Shown: positions 1-10,563 of the stretch, piece by piece
Position numbering within the stretch: position 1 is the first letter of the stretch
Layout of the letters: every line of letters begins with the position of its first letter
From: Marsupella aquatica
Taxonomy: Eukaryota; Marchantiophyta
Assembly: GCA_973895155.1 (NCBI GenBank)
Contig: OZ316892.1
Coordinates: 26,598,001 to 26,662,000, forward strand
Length of the DNA: 64,000 bases
Reading direction: 5' to 3'
The notes under the pieces: generated by a model
Told to the model about the DNA's origin: nothing
Database searches by the model: none
Seen by the model: only the letters and a program-made list of their open reading frames with translations
Program-made: the position numbers and the translations under genes

Positions 1-588
1 TTTTGGAGATAGTATGTGGGTCTGAAGTAGACCTGGACCTTGTTGAATTGACCGGTGAAATCCACTTCTGCTGGATCTTAGTAGCGACAGTTCCAAAACG
101 ATTAGTTTGACTCGGAGAATTACAGTAATGTTAGTTTCCGCATTACACCTATTGCTTGCATAGGTAGGAACTTTTGAAGATTATTTGACCTTGTGTCTGA
201 TGATAGACGCAACAATTTGCTGGTTTTCCAGGTTGCTAAAATTATCTGGAAACTTTTAGAAGGTACGGAGTGTAACCCAATGTGTCCCAGTTCTAGAGAT
301 GGTGGGAATCCTTAGTGCTCCAATGTTCTAAATGCTGGCCAAGCCCATAGCTGGAGCACTTATAAATCGCTGGACGCGAGCTTCTAATAGGTTTTGTTTT
401 GTACCATTGTAGGATAGGCCACCCTAAAATGCTACCGGCACACCGAAGAGGAGTGGAACTGAAGTCCTCGTGTTTCAACTGAATTGCCTTATCTGTCCTT
501 CCGTCAAGTTCCCACGTCCTACATTATAGAAGTACGTCTCCTTTCTGCAAGCTTTGCGTCCTAAATTGTAATTGAAAGACAATTGTAA
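1..588. other. Downstream flank of the Sec14-like gene
   Basis: This stretch lies beyond the stop codon of the minus-strand Sec14-like gene and should contain its 3' untranslated region. No conserved protein, RNA gene or repeat was recognised. The one open frame at 293-478 is short and has no family signature. Confidence 0.4.
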
Positions 589-2789
589 TCAAGATTCGGG
601 CCCCGTTCTGCTGACTGCGTCCTGCAGAGGTACAAGGTCTGCTGTCCCACCATATTCCGCTGGTAGATACTCTAGGTCTATCTCGTTTGTGAGAGTCTCA
701 ACTATTTTATCCTTGTCAACAAATGTGACCTGCAGCCAGTGAGTGACAGCATTGAGCATCCTTCGGTGATTTTGAATTGGCTGAGCTGAAACTCAAATTA
801 GAGGTACAGTAACTGGTTTGCAGAAAAGGGAAGAGGAGTCTGCTGAACCATGAAAAGCAGGAATTAGTTACTTACTCTGTTCCTTGTGTCCTCGTCAAGG
901 AAGGGCTTAACAACTTTCCAGAGCCCATTGAAAATGAGTGGGACGTTTATCATGAAGACTTTGTCCAGTCGTTGGGGATAATGATTCTAAAAGTACAACA
1001 ATACTCCAGAGTTAGCTGTTATCAAAGTCACCATAGCTGTTTAGCACACAAGCTCTAAAGTTATTTATATCCCCCTTACCCACAAACCGATCCCAATCCT
1101 TACAACAAGAGAAGCCTGCTCTTCCATCATCAAACGGTAAACATTGACAATTTCCTAAACATGCTGGAAACTGAAGCAACGAAAGACAAATGTTTTAAGT
1201 AAATAACAGATGGATTCTCGATTTGTGCCTTCACCTGCAAAATTTGTGCAGCAGCTATGAATGATTTAGAGTCCATGTTCTTGAAGCCAAGACCCTTCAG
1301 GTCTAGTATACATAGAAACTCCTCCGCATCTGGAGGTGCCCTGGAGGTGTGCACATTATGTACACATCAGTTCACAGCCATGGGTGTTCATTGCTTAGCA
1401 TATCTACACACACCATAAGTCACTGAAAAGAGATAATGGCCTGAATAACGGGGACATTCCAGAACTCAGAACAAGACCACACTAGGTTTGCCACTATGAA
1501 ATGCCCTACATTTCTACGAAGGATGAGTCTCTTCCACATCACCAAAATTTTCAAACAGTTTTCGAGATGAAGAGATTCCAGTTGAGATCTTACTCTCGGA
1601 TCAGGCTTTCGATGAAAAACACAATGAAACCTGCATAAAAACAAAAACGAACAATCGTCCTGAGGAACAATAGTTCACATTCCAGAATCAGCACACTCTG
1701 TCCAAAACAACCTCCTGTAATTCCCATACCACTCTGACAGTTGAGTGCTAGTATAAAACAACAGCAACATGCAGGTTTGGTCGATTTCCATCTTGTGTTG
1801 TCAATGTGGGCCTGTCTACAATGTGCGAGGTTATCTTATGGCAAAGCCGATGATGAAATTCTTCGTAATGCGGAGGCTCTCTGGAAAACATACGCTTGAA
1901 CTCTTCAAAATCTTTCTTGTTGTAGACATGATTTCGCCCTATCGTGAGCAGGGCAGGACGGCCCTTCTTGTCTTTCTTAATCCAATATGCCTTCTTTGCC
2001 TCGAGTTCTGCTTGAACTTCTGCCTCAGTGAAGTATCCCTTCGGCATAAATTCCTCTCTCCATTTCTGATGACTGGCAACAGCTTTTGCTGTCGCCTCTA
2101 TGTCCAAAGATTTTGTTCGCAGAAACCGTAGCAATTCTTTGTCATCAGCAACCTTCCCAGGAACAAGCAGCCACCCAGTATATCAGAGCAGTGAACTTGT
2201 CAAATCAATTAAAGTTGCAGACCCGAGCTGAATTTGACGTTCTGTGTTCTCACAAATGTTTTTCTCATATAAACTTCCTCTGCAAAATGATTGTGGGATT
2301 CGTCTAGTATGTCAATATTCACTGTGAACAAAGCAAGAGAGTTACCTTTGCGTTTCCGCCTTTAAGGTCCACCTGTTCTCTCAGTTTCTCTAAAGCTTGT
2401 TTCAACTCACTTTCTTCTGCAATCGCGTCTGCCTGCAGGGCACTTCGGACCCACGTAGTCCATCCTGCACAGATGAACGGGGAACCTTACCAAAGAGGGC
2501 TCACAAGAGGACATGAAATGAAGACGAGGGTCATGCTAGTGAGTATATAATGAAGTCGAGGGTCATGCTACTCACTGGATGTAGCCAACTTCGCTGCACC
2601 AGAATTGCCGCTACTCAGAGTTCTCAGAATGCTACTTCGGCCCATGGCATTTTTTGAGCCATATCTCAATTCCAGGGAAGACGACGGTCTCAGGAGGGGC
2701 AAACTCCTCACTTTCGCCCTCGTAATTACATCATTGGAAGCAAGTAACGATGGCGACGCCAGAACTCCGCTCGCCATCGCCATTGCCAT
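589..2789 (-). CDS. Sec14-like CRAL-TRIO lipid-transfer protein with plastid-type leader
   Basis: Seven exons join in phase on the minus strand: 2789-2576, 2464-2346, 2152-1894, 1630-1594, 1340-1235, 986-876 and 729-589, with TGA at 591-589. All introns read GT-AG. The product is about 328 residues. Residues 1-71 are rich in Ser, Ala, Leu and Arg and start MAMAMASG, as in plastid transit peptides. Residues 80-150 form the CRAL-TRIO N-lobe (DKELLRFLRTKS, QKWREEF, KKGRPALL). Residues 195-320 form the lipid-binding fold (FLCILDLKGLGFKNMD, YPQRLDKVFMINVPLIF, then LPAEYGG). The order matches the short plant Sec14-like proteins that bind or exchange phosphoinositides, such as the At1g01630 group; those lack this leader as far as I recall. 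The ATG was chosen because it opens the leader and leaves phase 1 at the first donor. Exon 4 is only 37 nt. Exact lipid ligand and plastid location are inferred. Confidence 0.88.
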
Positions 2790-3957
2790 TATTCCTGTCT
2801 ATACAACACTTGACCACCAACCAGCCTGCCTTGACTCTGCCCGCCGAAAAGAAGAGCGAATTCCTGGAGCCGTATTCCAATTTTCTGACAGATATCGCTT
2901 CCACACTTCAAAACAATGCAGAGCAACAAAATGAGGAAAACCTCTCTGTCCGCTTCTCCTCGCCTCTGAAAAGTTCTGCGTTTTTCTGCTCTGACCCAAC
3001 TCCTGTAGCCAGAGACAACAACCAACTAGAAAACTTCACTCACCCGAATCGTTCCACACTTCAAACCAACCGCAGCAGAGCTACTGAACAACCGCAACTC
3101 TCCTCGTAACTCTGTTCTGGTCCGGCCAAATTACTCTCTAATTCACTGATCCAAACACTCCCCCCCCCCCCAACACTACACAAGCAAAAAAGGCAACCCA
3201 AAGTGCAACGGTTCTGCTCTCTCCACCACCGGCTAATTATGGACCAATAACTCTATTCCGCACTTCTAAGCAATATAGCAGAGCTAACCACCAAAAGAAC
3301 GAGATGACACTCCACTTCACCCACGAGAGGTCTTTCTACGCTTCGATCAGAACCACGGAAAAATCAAAACAGGAATCCACAAATCCTCCTCCAAGCAGCT
3401 CACTTCAGTTTCACTTTGTCTATCCTCTGGCCCACCAATTCACAGAGGGAGACAAGAATACAGAAAAGAATCATTCCAAACTGAAGCTCGGCAGAAGAGA
3501 GGTGCAGAGGTGGACACAGCAACACTCACCGGATTGGGAGGAGAGCAAGCAACAAACCACCCAGCTGACACCAAATCATGAAAATCTGCAGGAGCGTTTG
3601 ACTGACTGAACCAATGTCTTCCTTATTTCGGTAGATTGGTGCAACGGCATCAGGGGTAGGCGGTCAGCAGCTCATGCACAACTTTACAGGAGTTTAAGAC
3701 CCAACGAGCAAGCAAACTCTCCCACAACGAGAGAACAGTTCGTCTTCTACTCTCCAACATTTCGCCAATCTGCCGTCTTTCGAGGAATTTATTGGAGACG
3801 GCAGCTACAGTTACGTACTCTTCGATTTCACATTGCAGGGAATCCTGCCCACCGACTGCGCTGCCATGACTTCTCCCACAGATAATCCAGTCGAGCATGA
3901 CACGATACTCCTGAGCTTCTGCCCCAACTGGTTTCATGGCCTGCATGGCGTTGGAGT
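2790..3957. other. 5' leader and promoter region of the Sec14-like gene
   Basis: This is the upstream region of the minus-strand Sec14-like gene. It contains an oligo-C tract near 3160-3171 and A/C-rich sequence. Open frames on both strands are short, overlap each other and match nothing I know. I see no second gene here; a transcription start cannot be fixed by eye. Confidence 0.4.
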
Positions 3958-4530
3958 CCTCTTTGATTGCACAGTGAGCTCAGTCTAAGTGCACACTCCC
4001 ATTGCATTCCTCTTTGATTGCACAGTGAGCTCAGTCTAAGTGCACACTCCCATTGCATTCCTCTTTGATTGCACAACGAGCTCAGTCTAAGTGCACAGTC
4101 TAAGTGCACACTCCCATTGCATTCCTCTTTGATTGCACAGTGTGCTCTGGATAAGTGCACACTCCCATTGCATTCCTCTTTGATTGCACAGTGTGCTCTG
4201 GATAAGTGCACACTCCCATTGCATTCCTCTTTGATTGCACAGTGTGCTCTGGCTAAGTGCACACTCCCATTGCATTCCTCTTTGATTGCACAGTGTGCTC
4301 TGGATAAGTGCACACTCCCATTGCATTCCTCTTTGATTGCACAGTGTGCTCTGGATAAGTGCACACTCCCATTGCATTTCTCTTTGATTGCACAGTGAGC
4401 TCTGGATAAGTGTACACTCCCATTGCATTCCTCTTTGATTGCACAGTGAGCTCTGGATAAGTGCACACTCCCATTGCATTCCTCTTTGATTGCACAGTGA
4501 GCTCTGGCTAGTGCACACTCCAACCAATGC
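3958..4530. repeat. 51-bp minisatellite, about 11 copies
   Basis: The anchor TCTTTGATTGCAC recurs at 3960, 4011, 4062, 4126, 4177, 4228, 4279, 4330, 4381, 4432 and 4483. Every step is 51 bp except 4062 to 4126 (64 bp), where AGTCTAAGTGCAC is duplicated. Two unit types are visible: the first three copies carry GAGCTCAGTCTAAG, the later ones GCTCTGGATAAG. Because 51 is divisible by 3, the array is open in several frames on both strands and produces long but meaningless repetitive ORFs. Each unit contains an AAGTGCAC box also seen elsewhere in the window. Confidence 0.95.
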
Positions 4531-4870
4531 ACTTAACTACACTGCTCACAGTGATTACTGTTATGCAAGAATTAGTGTTACTACAATATTACTGTTAGTT
4601 TTGGTGGACGTGATGTTGAGTGTAACAACACCATGCCCTTGTCCATATTCAAAGACAACTTCTTTCTGCTTTCATTTACAATACTAGTAAAAACTTGGTG
4701 TTCTTGAGTGTTTTTTAAAGAAGTAACTCTCTTTGTCCATTACCTTTCCACTATTGAGAGCAAGATAACATTAATTGCGCACAAGTAAATCTTACTTATA
4801 AAGGGCGAACCACAAGCTAGAGATGGTGTTCTAGGCTTCTAGAGTGAAGCCTCTAGACCGTAACTCTAGG

Positions 4871-5050
4871 GCCCCACCAAATGTATTTGAATGAGCAGGA
4901 TGGGATGTCATGCATGCTGCTGATTTTTGTCTTCGTCTCTGTTGCCATTCAAGGAATGGGCCCCCACCAAATGTATGTGAACGAGCAGGATGGGATGTCA
5001 TGCATGCTGCTTGTTTTGTCATCATCTCTGTCGCCCACTCAAAGAATGGG
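4871..5050. repeat. 89-bp tandem duplication
   Basis: Two adjacent units begin at 4871 and 4960, each opening with a C-rich CACCAAATGTAT segment and containing GGATGGGATGTCATGCATGC. They differ by scattered substitutions. The unit ends with CAAAGAATGGG or CAAGGAATGGG. Confidence 0.85.
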
Positions 5051-5066
5051 CATTCAGACTCGTTAG

Positions 5067-5528
5067 TGTAACAACTAACTATTGTGGGTATTCTTAATTC
5101 ATGGGTAGAGCCAACAATTTCTACTCTCAATTTAGTGTGGGTATTCTTAATTCATGGGTAGCACAACAATTTAGTGTGAGTAACCCTAATTGCCGTGAAC
5201 AGTGTAGGGTTTGCACTGGTGATAAGTGCAAACCATTCTTTGTATTCCTTGCCCCCCCCCCCCCCCCCCCCGGGCCTCAAGCTGGTGAAAGTCGCGTCTT
5301 GTATTTGTATGCTAATTTGACATTTTGTTTGAAGGTTGCACTTGAGATGCACTGACTAATTGTGTTGATTAAGGAAGCATAGTAGGCTAATGTGAACCAT
5401 TGTGTGCCATCCATTGAGTTTTATCACCCTGCTTATCCTAGGGTCACATTTGATTCGGTCCTACACCTAACTCTTCCCTATCAAGGGCATAGGCATCAAT
5501 ACACTGAAATTCCAGCATGGTATCAGAG
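5067..5528 (+). mobile_element. Copia-type LTR remnant with tRNA-iMet primer binding site
   Basis: TGGTATCAGAG at 5518-5528 is the primer binding site complementary to the 3' end of plant initiator tRNA-Met, the usual primer for Ty1/Copia elements. It follows directly after CA at 5516-5517, the expected end of an LTR. A TGTAACA at 5067 is a reasonable LTR start and would give a 451-bp LTR; this start is a guess. The candidate LTR holds a 53-bp direct repeat (GTGGGTATTCTTAATTC at 5084 and 5137) and a 20-base C run near 5251-5270. No gag or pol follows, so the element is truncated. Confidence 0.45.
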
Positions 5529-5879
5529 TTCAGCTCTGGGATTGTCAGTCCTAAGCCATATTGCTCCACTGGATGTGTGATCAAGAATTGATGAACACCT
5601 CAGATGTTGCGCATGGTTCCCTTCCCTAAACCCTTGCCTCCAGCTTTGCAAAAGATCCACTAGCTCGAAGACATTACCCAAGTCTCTCAAGCAATGGGCC
5701 TAAAAACGCTCAGCTATTGGTTGCAAGTCTTGCATGTCAAAAGGCCGTGGGACTCACCTATGTCTCTCAGGCTCACCCTCCTTAGGGAGACAAGAACCAC
5801 GAAGTCAACTAACCACCCTTGCTTGCCACCAGTCACAGCTCACTAGTCCATTGGTACACTTGCTGTGGATCCCAACATA
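5529..5879. other. Short spacer after the LTR remnant
   Basis: No gene recognised. It may be leftover internal sequence of the Copia-like element or 3' untranslated sequence of the neighbouring minus-strand gene. Confidence 0.3.
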
Positions 5880-7151
5880 TTATTTACAAATGTGACAGTC
5901 ACTTGAGAAACCAAAGCTTGGATGGAGCGAGACTTTGTCCCTGCCAAATCCCCATGGACTGTGGAAAGTCACCAGACAGTTTACACCAAAGAGAAAAAAA
6001 AAGGACCTGCTACATTTGTCCTGTGAATCATCAGCAGCGAACTTGATCTCCACGATCTTGAAGGAATCCCGATCCAGTCCTCCGAAGTTCTCTGCAAAGT
6101 GAGCATGGATGGCAAAGACGTCCGAATCCTTGACTTTCACAGCTGTAGTTGAGAATGAAGCGTTCAATGGAACTTTATCGATCAAAGTGGCAGACTGCCA
6201 TGAATCCTTGCTAGACAACAACCAGGCAGAGTGTGTGGACACCACAACTAGGGAGCCGTCCGACCTCAATGTCATGCCATCAGCTGCTGGCAGCACTGCT
6301 ACATTATTACTAGCTCCATCCGTGATCTTCACGGCTTCCATCTCCTGATCAGCAAGTCTAATTCTCCAAATAGCTCCCGAATTGGACTGAGAGACGAGGA
6401 GATGACCCTCCTGGTCAAAGACGATCCCGTTGGTGGTGACAGTCTTGACAAACTCATTGTCCAGCGCATATGGCATCCGAGGAACTGGCGCAAATGGCAA
6501 CTGAGGAACTGAGGCAATGAACACACTCTGGACCCCTTCCGGCGTCACCTTCCATATCGAATTGCCGGCAGAGTTGGTCACGTACGCATTGCCGTCCCCG
6601 TCCACAGCCACATCGTTAGCCATAACATTTTTTGCTCTCTTCGCAGAGCCATCCCCCACCCACTCTACGTCCTCCTCCTGGAGAAAATTCACAAAAAACG
6701 TCCTCTTCTTTGAATCGAGATCATAAGCAGCCAGACCAGATATGCTGTTGGGGCCTGAGGGTCTGTTCGCCACTGCTAGCACACGATTGCGGATTGGGTC
6801 CACCGTGACACCCAGGATCATACCTCCGGCATACTCTTCGTCCTTGACGAAATCTTCCACATTGCCGTCCTCTGTAACAGTGACCAATTTGCCGTGACCT
6901 ACTGACCCCACCAGGAATCGGCTGTGCCCTGCATCCCAATCGAAGCTCTCGGGATACAGATTGTGGGCCTTCATTTCGATCGTGACTAAGTCGGACTTGA
7001 GGGCTTCTTCTGCTTGCTCTCCTTCTGCTGCTGCCCTTACCAGACCCGGCTGTTCTATATAAGTCATCACCATCATCAACACACTCATCCTCAGGACGAG
7101 AATTCCCAGCTGCTTCATGCTGTCACAACTCTTGCTCCGTTCCACTGCCAT
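5880..7151 (-). CDS. SMP-30/NHL-type beta-propeller protein (calcium-dependent phosphotriesterase superfamily)
   Basis: An uninterrupted frame of 423 codons reads ATG at 7151 to a stop at 5880. Residues about 12-40 are hydrophobic and suggest a signal peptide or membrane anchor. The rest repeats blade-like strands typical of SMP-30/NHL propellers: PESFDWDAGHSRFLVGSVGH, LGVTVDPIRNRVLAVA, MANDVAVDGDGNAYVTNS, TTNGIVFDQEGHLLVSQS and ADGMTLRSDGSLVVVS. This resembles the plant proteins annotated as calcium-dependent phosphotriesterase superfamily (At2g16760 and relatives), whose biochemical activity is largely undetermined. The last 46 residues after KFAADDSQ are Cys- and Phe-rich and do not look like a propeller strand, so the natural stop may have been lost or a splice missed. 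No introns are seen. Confidence 0.85.
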   Translation of the reverse strand: MAVERSKSCDSMKQLGILVLRMSVLMMVMTYIEQPGLVRAAAEGEQAEEALKSDLVTIEMKAHNLYPESFDWDAGHSRFLVGSVGHGKLVTVTEDGNVEDFVKDEEYAGGMILGVTVDPIRNRVLAVANRPSGPNSISGLAAYDLDSKKRTFFVNFLQEEDVEWVGDGSAKRAKNVMANDVAVDGDGNAYVTNSAGNSIWKVTPEGVQSVFIASVPQLPFAPVPRMPYALDNEFVKTVTTNGIVFDQEGHLLVSQSNSGAIWRIRLADQEMEAVKITDGASNNVAVLPAADGMTLRSDGSLVVVSTHSAWLLSSKDSWQSATLIDKVPLNASFSTTAVKVKDSDVFAIHAHFAENFGGLDRDSFKIVEIKFAADDSQDKCSRSFFFLFGVNCLVTFHSPWGFGRDKVSLHPSFGFSSDCHICK

Positions 7152-7210
7152 CTCAAACCCTCAAATTTTCTCCACCAGTCGTCACTGCAATCAACGAGGA
7201 AGGCAAGCTC

Positions 7211-7237
7211 GCTCACTCACTCACTCACTCACTCACT
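7211..7237. repeat. (CTCA)n microsatellite in 5' leader
   Basis: A run of about six CTCA units lies some 60 bp upstream of the SMP-30-like start codon, within its probable 5' leader. Confidence 0.9.
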
Positions 7238-7657
7238 ATCTGGGGTTCCGATTCTCTCCTAAATGATTCTCTCCTCTTCTGTTTCGTTACACAGTACTGT
7301 AGTTGTTGTGCAGGGATAGACAAGAAAGGATATCCATCACGACGTCAAATCATTAGTGCAGCTAAAAGACCAAATCTGTGTCTCGAGATACAGCAAAGGA
7401 ACGATCTGTACAAAGAAGTGACCATAACCTTCCTGGATTCGGAAGAGAGATCGCACGACTTAAATATGCGGAGTGAACTGTTCTTTCGTAGGAACTACGG
7501 TATTTTAGGATGAAAGGCATATCTGGTCATCATCCATAGAAAGTTCCATCGAAAGATAGACTGATAGGACTTCCCTTCTTCACTGACCACTGAATGGCAC
7601 CTTGCCACCTTGCAGGGACCTGATCACTGGCCGGTCGCGGCCTTAGGTGCTCCGCGG

Positions 7658-7875
7658 CCTTAGGTGCTCGGCCGCGGCCTTAGGACTGTTCTACTCCCAG
7701 TGTAGTATCTAAATTACTTGTTTAGTTGCCTCTTTTTGTGGCTCAGTTTTGCCCCCTGACACCAAGCCTTAGGTGCTCGGCCGCGGCCTTAGGACTGTTC
7801 TGCTCCCAGTGTAGTATCTAAATTACTTGTTTAGTTGCCTCTTTTTGTGGCTCAGTTTCGCCCCTGACACCGGAT
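7658..7875. repeat. 109-bp tandem duplication with palindromic GGCCGCGGCC
   Basis: CCTTAGGTGCTCGG starts units at 7658 and 7767. The two units are nearly identical over 109 bp and each contains the palindrome GGCCGCGGCC and the sequence TTGTTTAGTTGCC. A further partial CCTTAGGTGCTCC lies just upstream at 7641. Confidence 0.9.
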
Positions 7876-9496
7876 TCACCGGTTTTTAGCACATTGACCT
7901 TTGGTTTTCTTGGGTGTAGCCTTTGTGGGGGCTCCCCCTTTCTTTGTATGTTGGCTATTGGAATGGAATTCATTTGGTTTTTAGGAGGCTCAAAGAAAGT
8001 TCCTACAAAAAAAGGGGTGTCTCATCATAGGAACATCATCCATAGTATTGTCATCATCCATCAAAAGTTCCTACGATAGAATAGGGAGTCTCAAAGTTTT
8101 GAAATTATGGATGATAGCACTTGGCCATAAAGAAAGTTTATTTTTGTTTTTTTTCTTTCTCCAGGCCTCTAGAGTGTCTAATGGTAATGGCAAATCCATA
8201 ATTATGACACATTTTTATCGCAAAAAGTTATGGACTATAAATTCTATAGTTTGTAACTTTTTGTGTCCATAACCCATAACTAGGGAGTTAAGGTCCATCA
8301 AATTGTTAGCTTTGAGATGGTTTATTGACGTTCCGGGTAATTGGACACAAAATTGGAATCATACTTAGAAGGAACAACATTAAGTGATATAATGAGCGAC
8401 ATAACAAAGTACCGCATAGAATTAAAGGCATACGGTCCCTTTTATGAGGTATAGGGTGACTGTCTGTACATCCACGTGTGTGGGGAGAAAAATGTGAGAC
8501 CAAATAATCGTAAGCACAACGGCAACATTTAAGTTGTTCTCACTCAGATAGAGATAAGGCAGCAAGGTCTGTTCAAGCACCGCCACTTGATGCTACAGAG
8601 CACTAGGTAAATTACCTGGAACAAACAGCAGGTACACTAACAGAGAACAAGCTACAAATGGTCAGGAAACCATTTAAAAAATGCCAAAAATATAAAAGGT
8701 GCTATCTGAGTTTTTTAGATGTCCTGCCAAAGTCCATCCCAACAATGCTAGACCATGGCTTCACAGCTAACCCACCAGTCCCTCCGGGTTTAATAAACCT
8801 ACAATATAGCATGTTCATCCTGGAAGCTTGTTTTTTTTTTTTGGCTTTGTAGTGATTTGTAAGTAGGATCAAATATGAGAGTAGAATTATTGTACATAAG
8901 AGTGAGTGGGATAAAACACAGGAGTATAAGTAGAGCACATGTAAAGAAAATCACATAAAGACCAATGGAAAGTACAAGTTCTATGGCACAAAGGTACCAA
9001 ATAGTTGTGCACATAAGATACAGATATTATTAATGACAATAAAAAAATAAACTTAGGAAAGAAAACCATGAGGGGAATTCAAGACACTATGTGTACATAT
9101 TGTTTAGAATCATTTCTCTCACTCATGAGAAGACTTAAAACTTTGCTCAAGTGGTAGAAATTAAAGATGATGGGATTCACAGATATGAAATCTAAGAGAT
9201 AGCAAAGATGAAAAAATTAAGAGGGGTGCCAAAACAAATTCAAAATACTATATAGGATACCTGAACTTGAAGGGGTCCCAAAATTAATTAAAAGTCTAAA
9301 TAATACAAATGATGCACCTTCATAAGGCGCATTGAAATAAAAATACATCAATATAAATCTAAATAAGACAAAATCTGAAAGGTGGATATATAGCATCTTC
9401 AAAAAGAGTACAATATACACATACTTTTTACAGAAAAAGGCCAAATAGAGTACAAAAGAATAAACAAGAGAGGTCCCAAGTGGACAAAACCAAACG
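7876..9496. other. AT-rich spacer, no gene
   Basis: No conserved coding sequence seen. Near 8220-8262 an imperfect hairpin pairs AAAAAGTTATGGACTATA with TATAGTTTGTAACTTTTT. The segment 9221-9400 (GAGGGGTGCCA, GCATTGAAATAAAAATA, ATATAGCAT) recurs in diverged form at about 14365-14470, on the other side of the restriction-endonuclease LINE. Confidence 0.5.
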
Positions 9497-9497
9497 C

Positions 9498-9594
9498 AAA
9501 AGAAGTGAGCAAAAGGAAACCCTAAAAACCAAGAAAGAGGAACTAAAAGAAGTGAGCAAAAGGAAACCCCTAAAAACCAAGAAAGAGGAACTAA
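9498..9594. repeat. 47-bp tandem duplication
   Basis: AGAAGTGAGCAAAAGGAAAC starts units at 9501 and 9548; the two copies are almost identical. Confidence 0.85.
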
Positions 9595-9784
9595 AACTAC
9601 CGCAAATGGAGCCGAGGTCCTCATCATTCCTAGCAAATGTGGCAAAAAGCTAGTGGTCTACATCAAGAGTCGAAACTAAATCGGCAAGTGGGACAGGAAT
9701 GTCCTCTAGGGGGGCTAGCCGCTGCGGAGTCACACTAGCACCCACTGTCAGAGATCGACGATAGATGGCCGGAGCTTGAGCACG

Positions 9785-10563
9785 CTATAAGGTGACTGAA
9801 ATGCGTTGGCGAAAGTGCATGGTCAAAACAGATAGCGGGGGTCCGGTGGGACCCATCCGACCGTGAACATCCCGAGCAGCTTGGCAAAGAAGCCCGTCGA
9901 ACTGATGATGGAGACGCCCAAATATCTCAAGAGCAAGGGGCAGGAAGCTATCAGATGAAGCTCGTGCAGCATATTTGGCCTCCTTCGTTGTTGTTGCTCG
10001 TGATGTTGCTGCCCCTGCCGTTGTTGCCGCTGTCCCAATGATGTCTTGGCGCAATGGGTTTGCCACCACTACATCTGCCAAAGTACGGTGACCGTCACGG
10101 ACCATGGTAAGATCCACCCGTAACCGCTGTGATGGAGGACCAGGTAACTCGAGCACCACCTCCCGCCGCGTGCAGACCAAAGAGCCAGAGAGAACCTGAG
10201 CAATCGCATCTCTCACAACATTGTGAACAAAATGGTTTCGCCGCCCAAACTGCACCGAAGAAGATGGACACCTGTGGCATCACAAGGCTTCCCACAAGTG
10301 CAAGTAGGAGGTAAACCAGCAAGAAGTGGGTGGGGCAAGCCCATACGAAGACGCATGGCTGTCGCAAACTCCGCTGAAGACATCCGCACGTGAGGAATGA
10401 CTGGATTGGCCTGAAGCCAGCCTCCTGCGCCCTTCCCTCCGGAAGAAAGAATCCAAGCTCGGTCCGTGTCAGGTGCCTCGGTGAGGATGCTGGAGAGGGT
10501 GAAAGCGTGCATACGCCCAACAAGGTCTGCCTGAAGACGGACGGGGTCCAAGGATACAAACTC
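9785..10563 (-). pseudogene. LINE C-terminal CCHC motif and restriction-like endonuclease
   Basis: After the TAG the frame runs from 10563 to about 10240 and contains CTCGKPCDATGVHLLRC, the Cys/His motif found between RT and endonuclease in R2-type elements. A frameshift near 10240 moves the reading into the frame ending at 9785, which opens with GRRNHFVHNVVRDAIA and continues RVDLTMV, TLADVVVANPLR, KEAKYA and FLPLALEIFGRLH. The Asp residues, the KEAKY lysine and the late Glu match the PD-(D/E)XK endonuclease that nicks target DNA. The pattern is clear although the frame is broken. A target site cannot be deduced. Confidence 0.8.

Noticed and set aside
1130-1170. Open stretch in the fifth intron of the Sec14-like gene
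   Set aside because: Exon 5 to exon 6 joins ILQ to NHYPQRL exactly as in the family, so nothing is missing between them.
4069-4527. Long repetitive ORFs on both strands
   Set aside because: They only reflect the 51-bp minisatellite, whose period is a multiple of three; no start context or family match.
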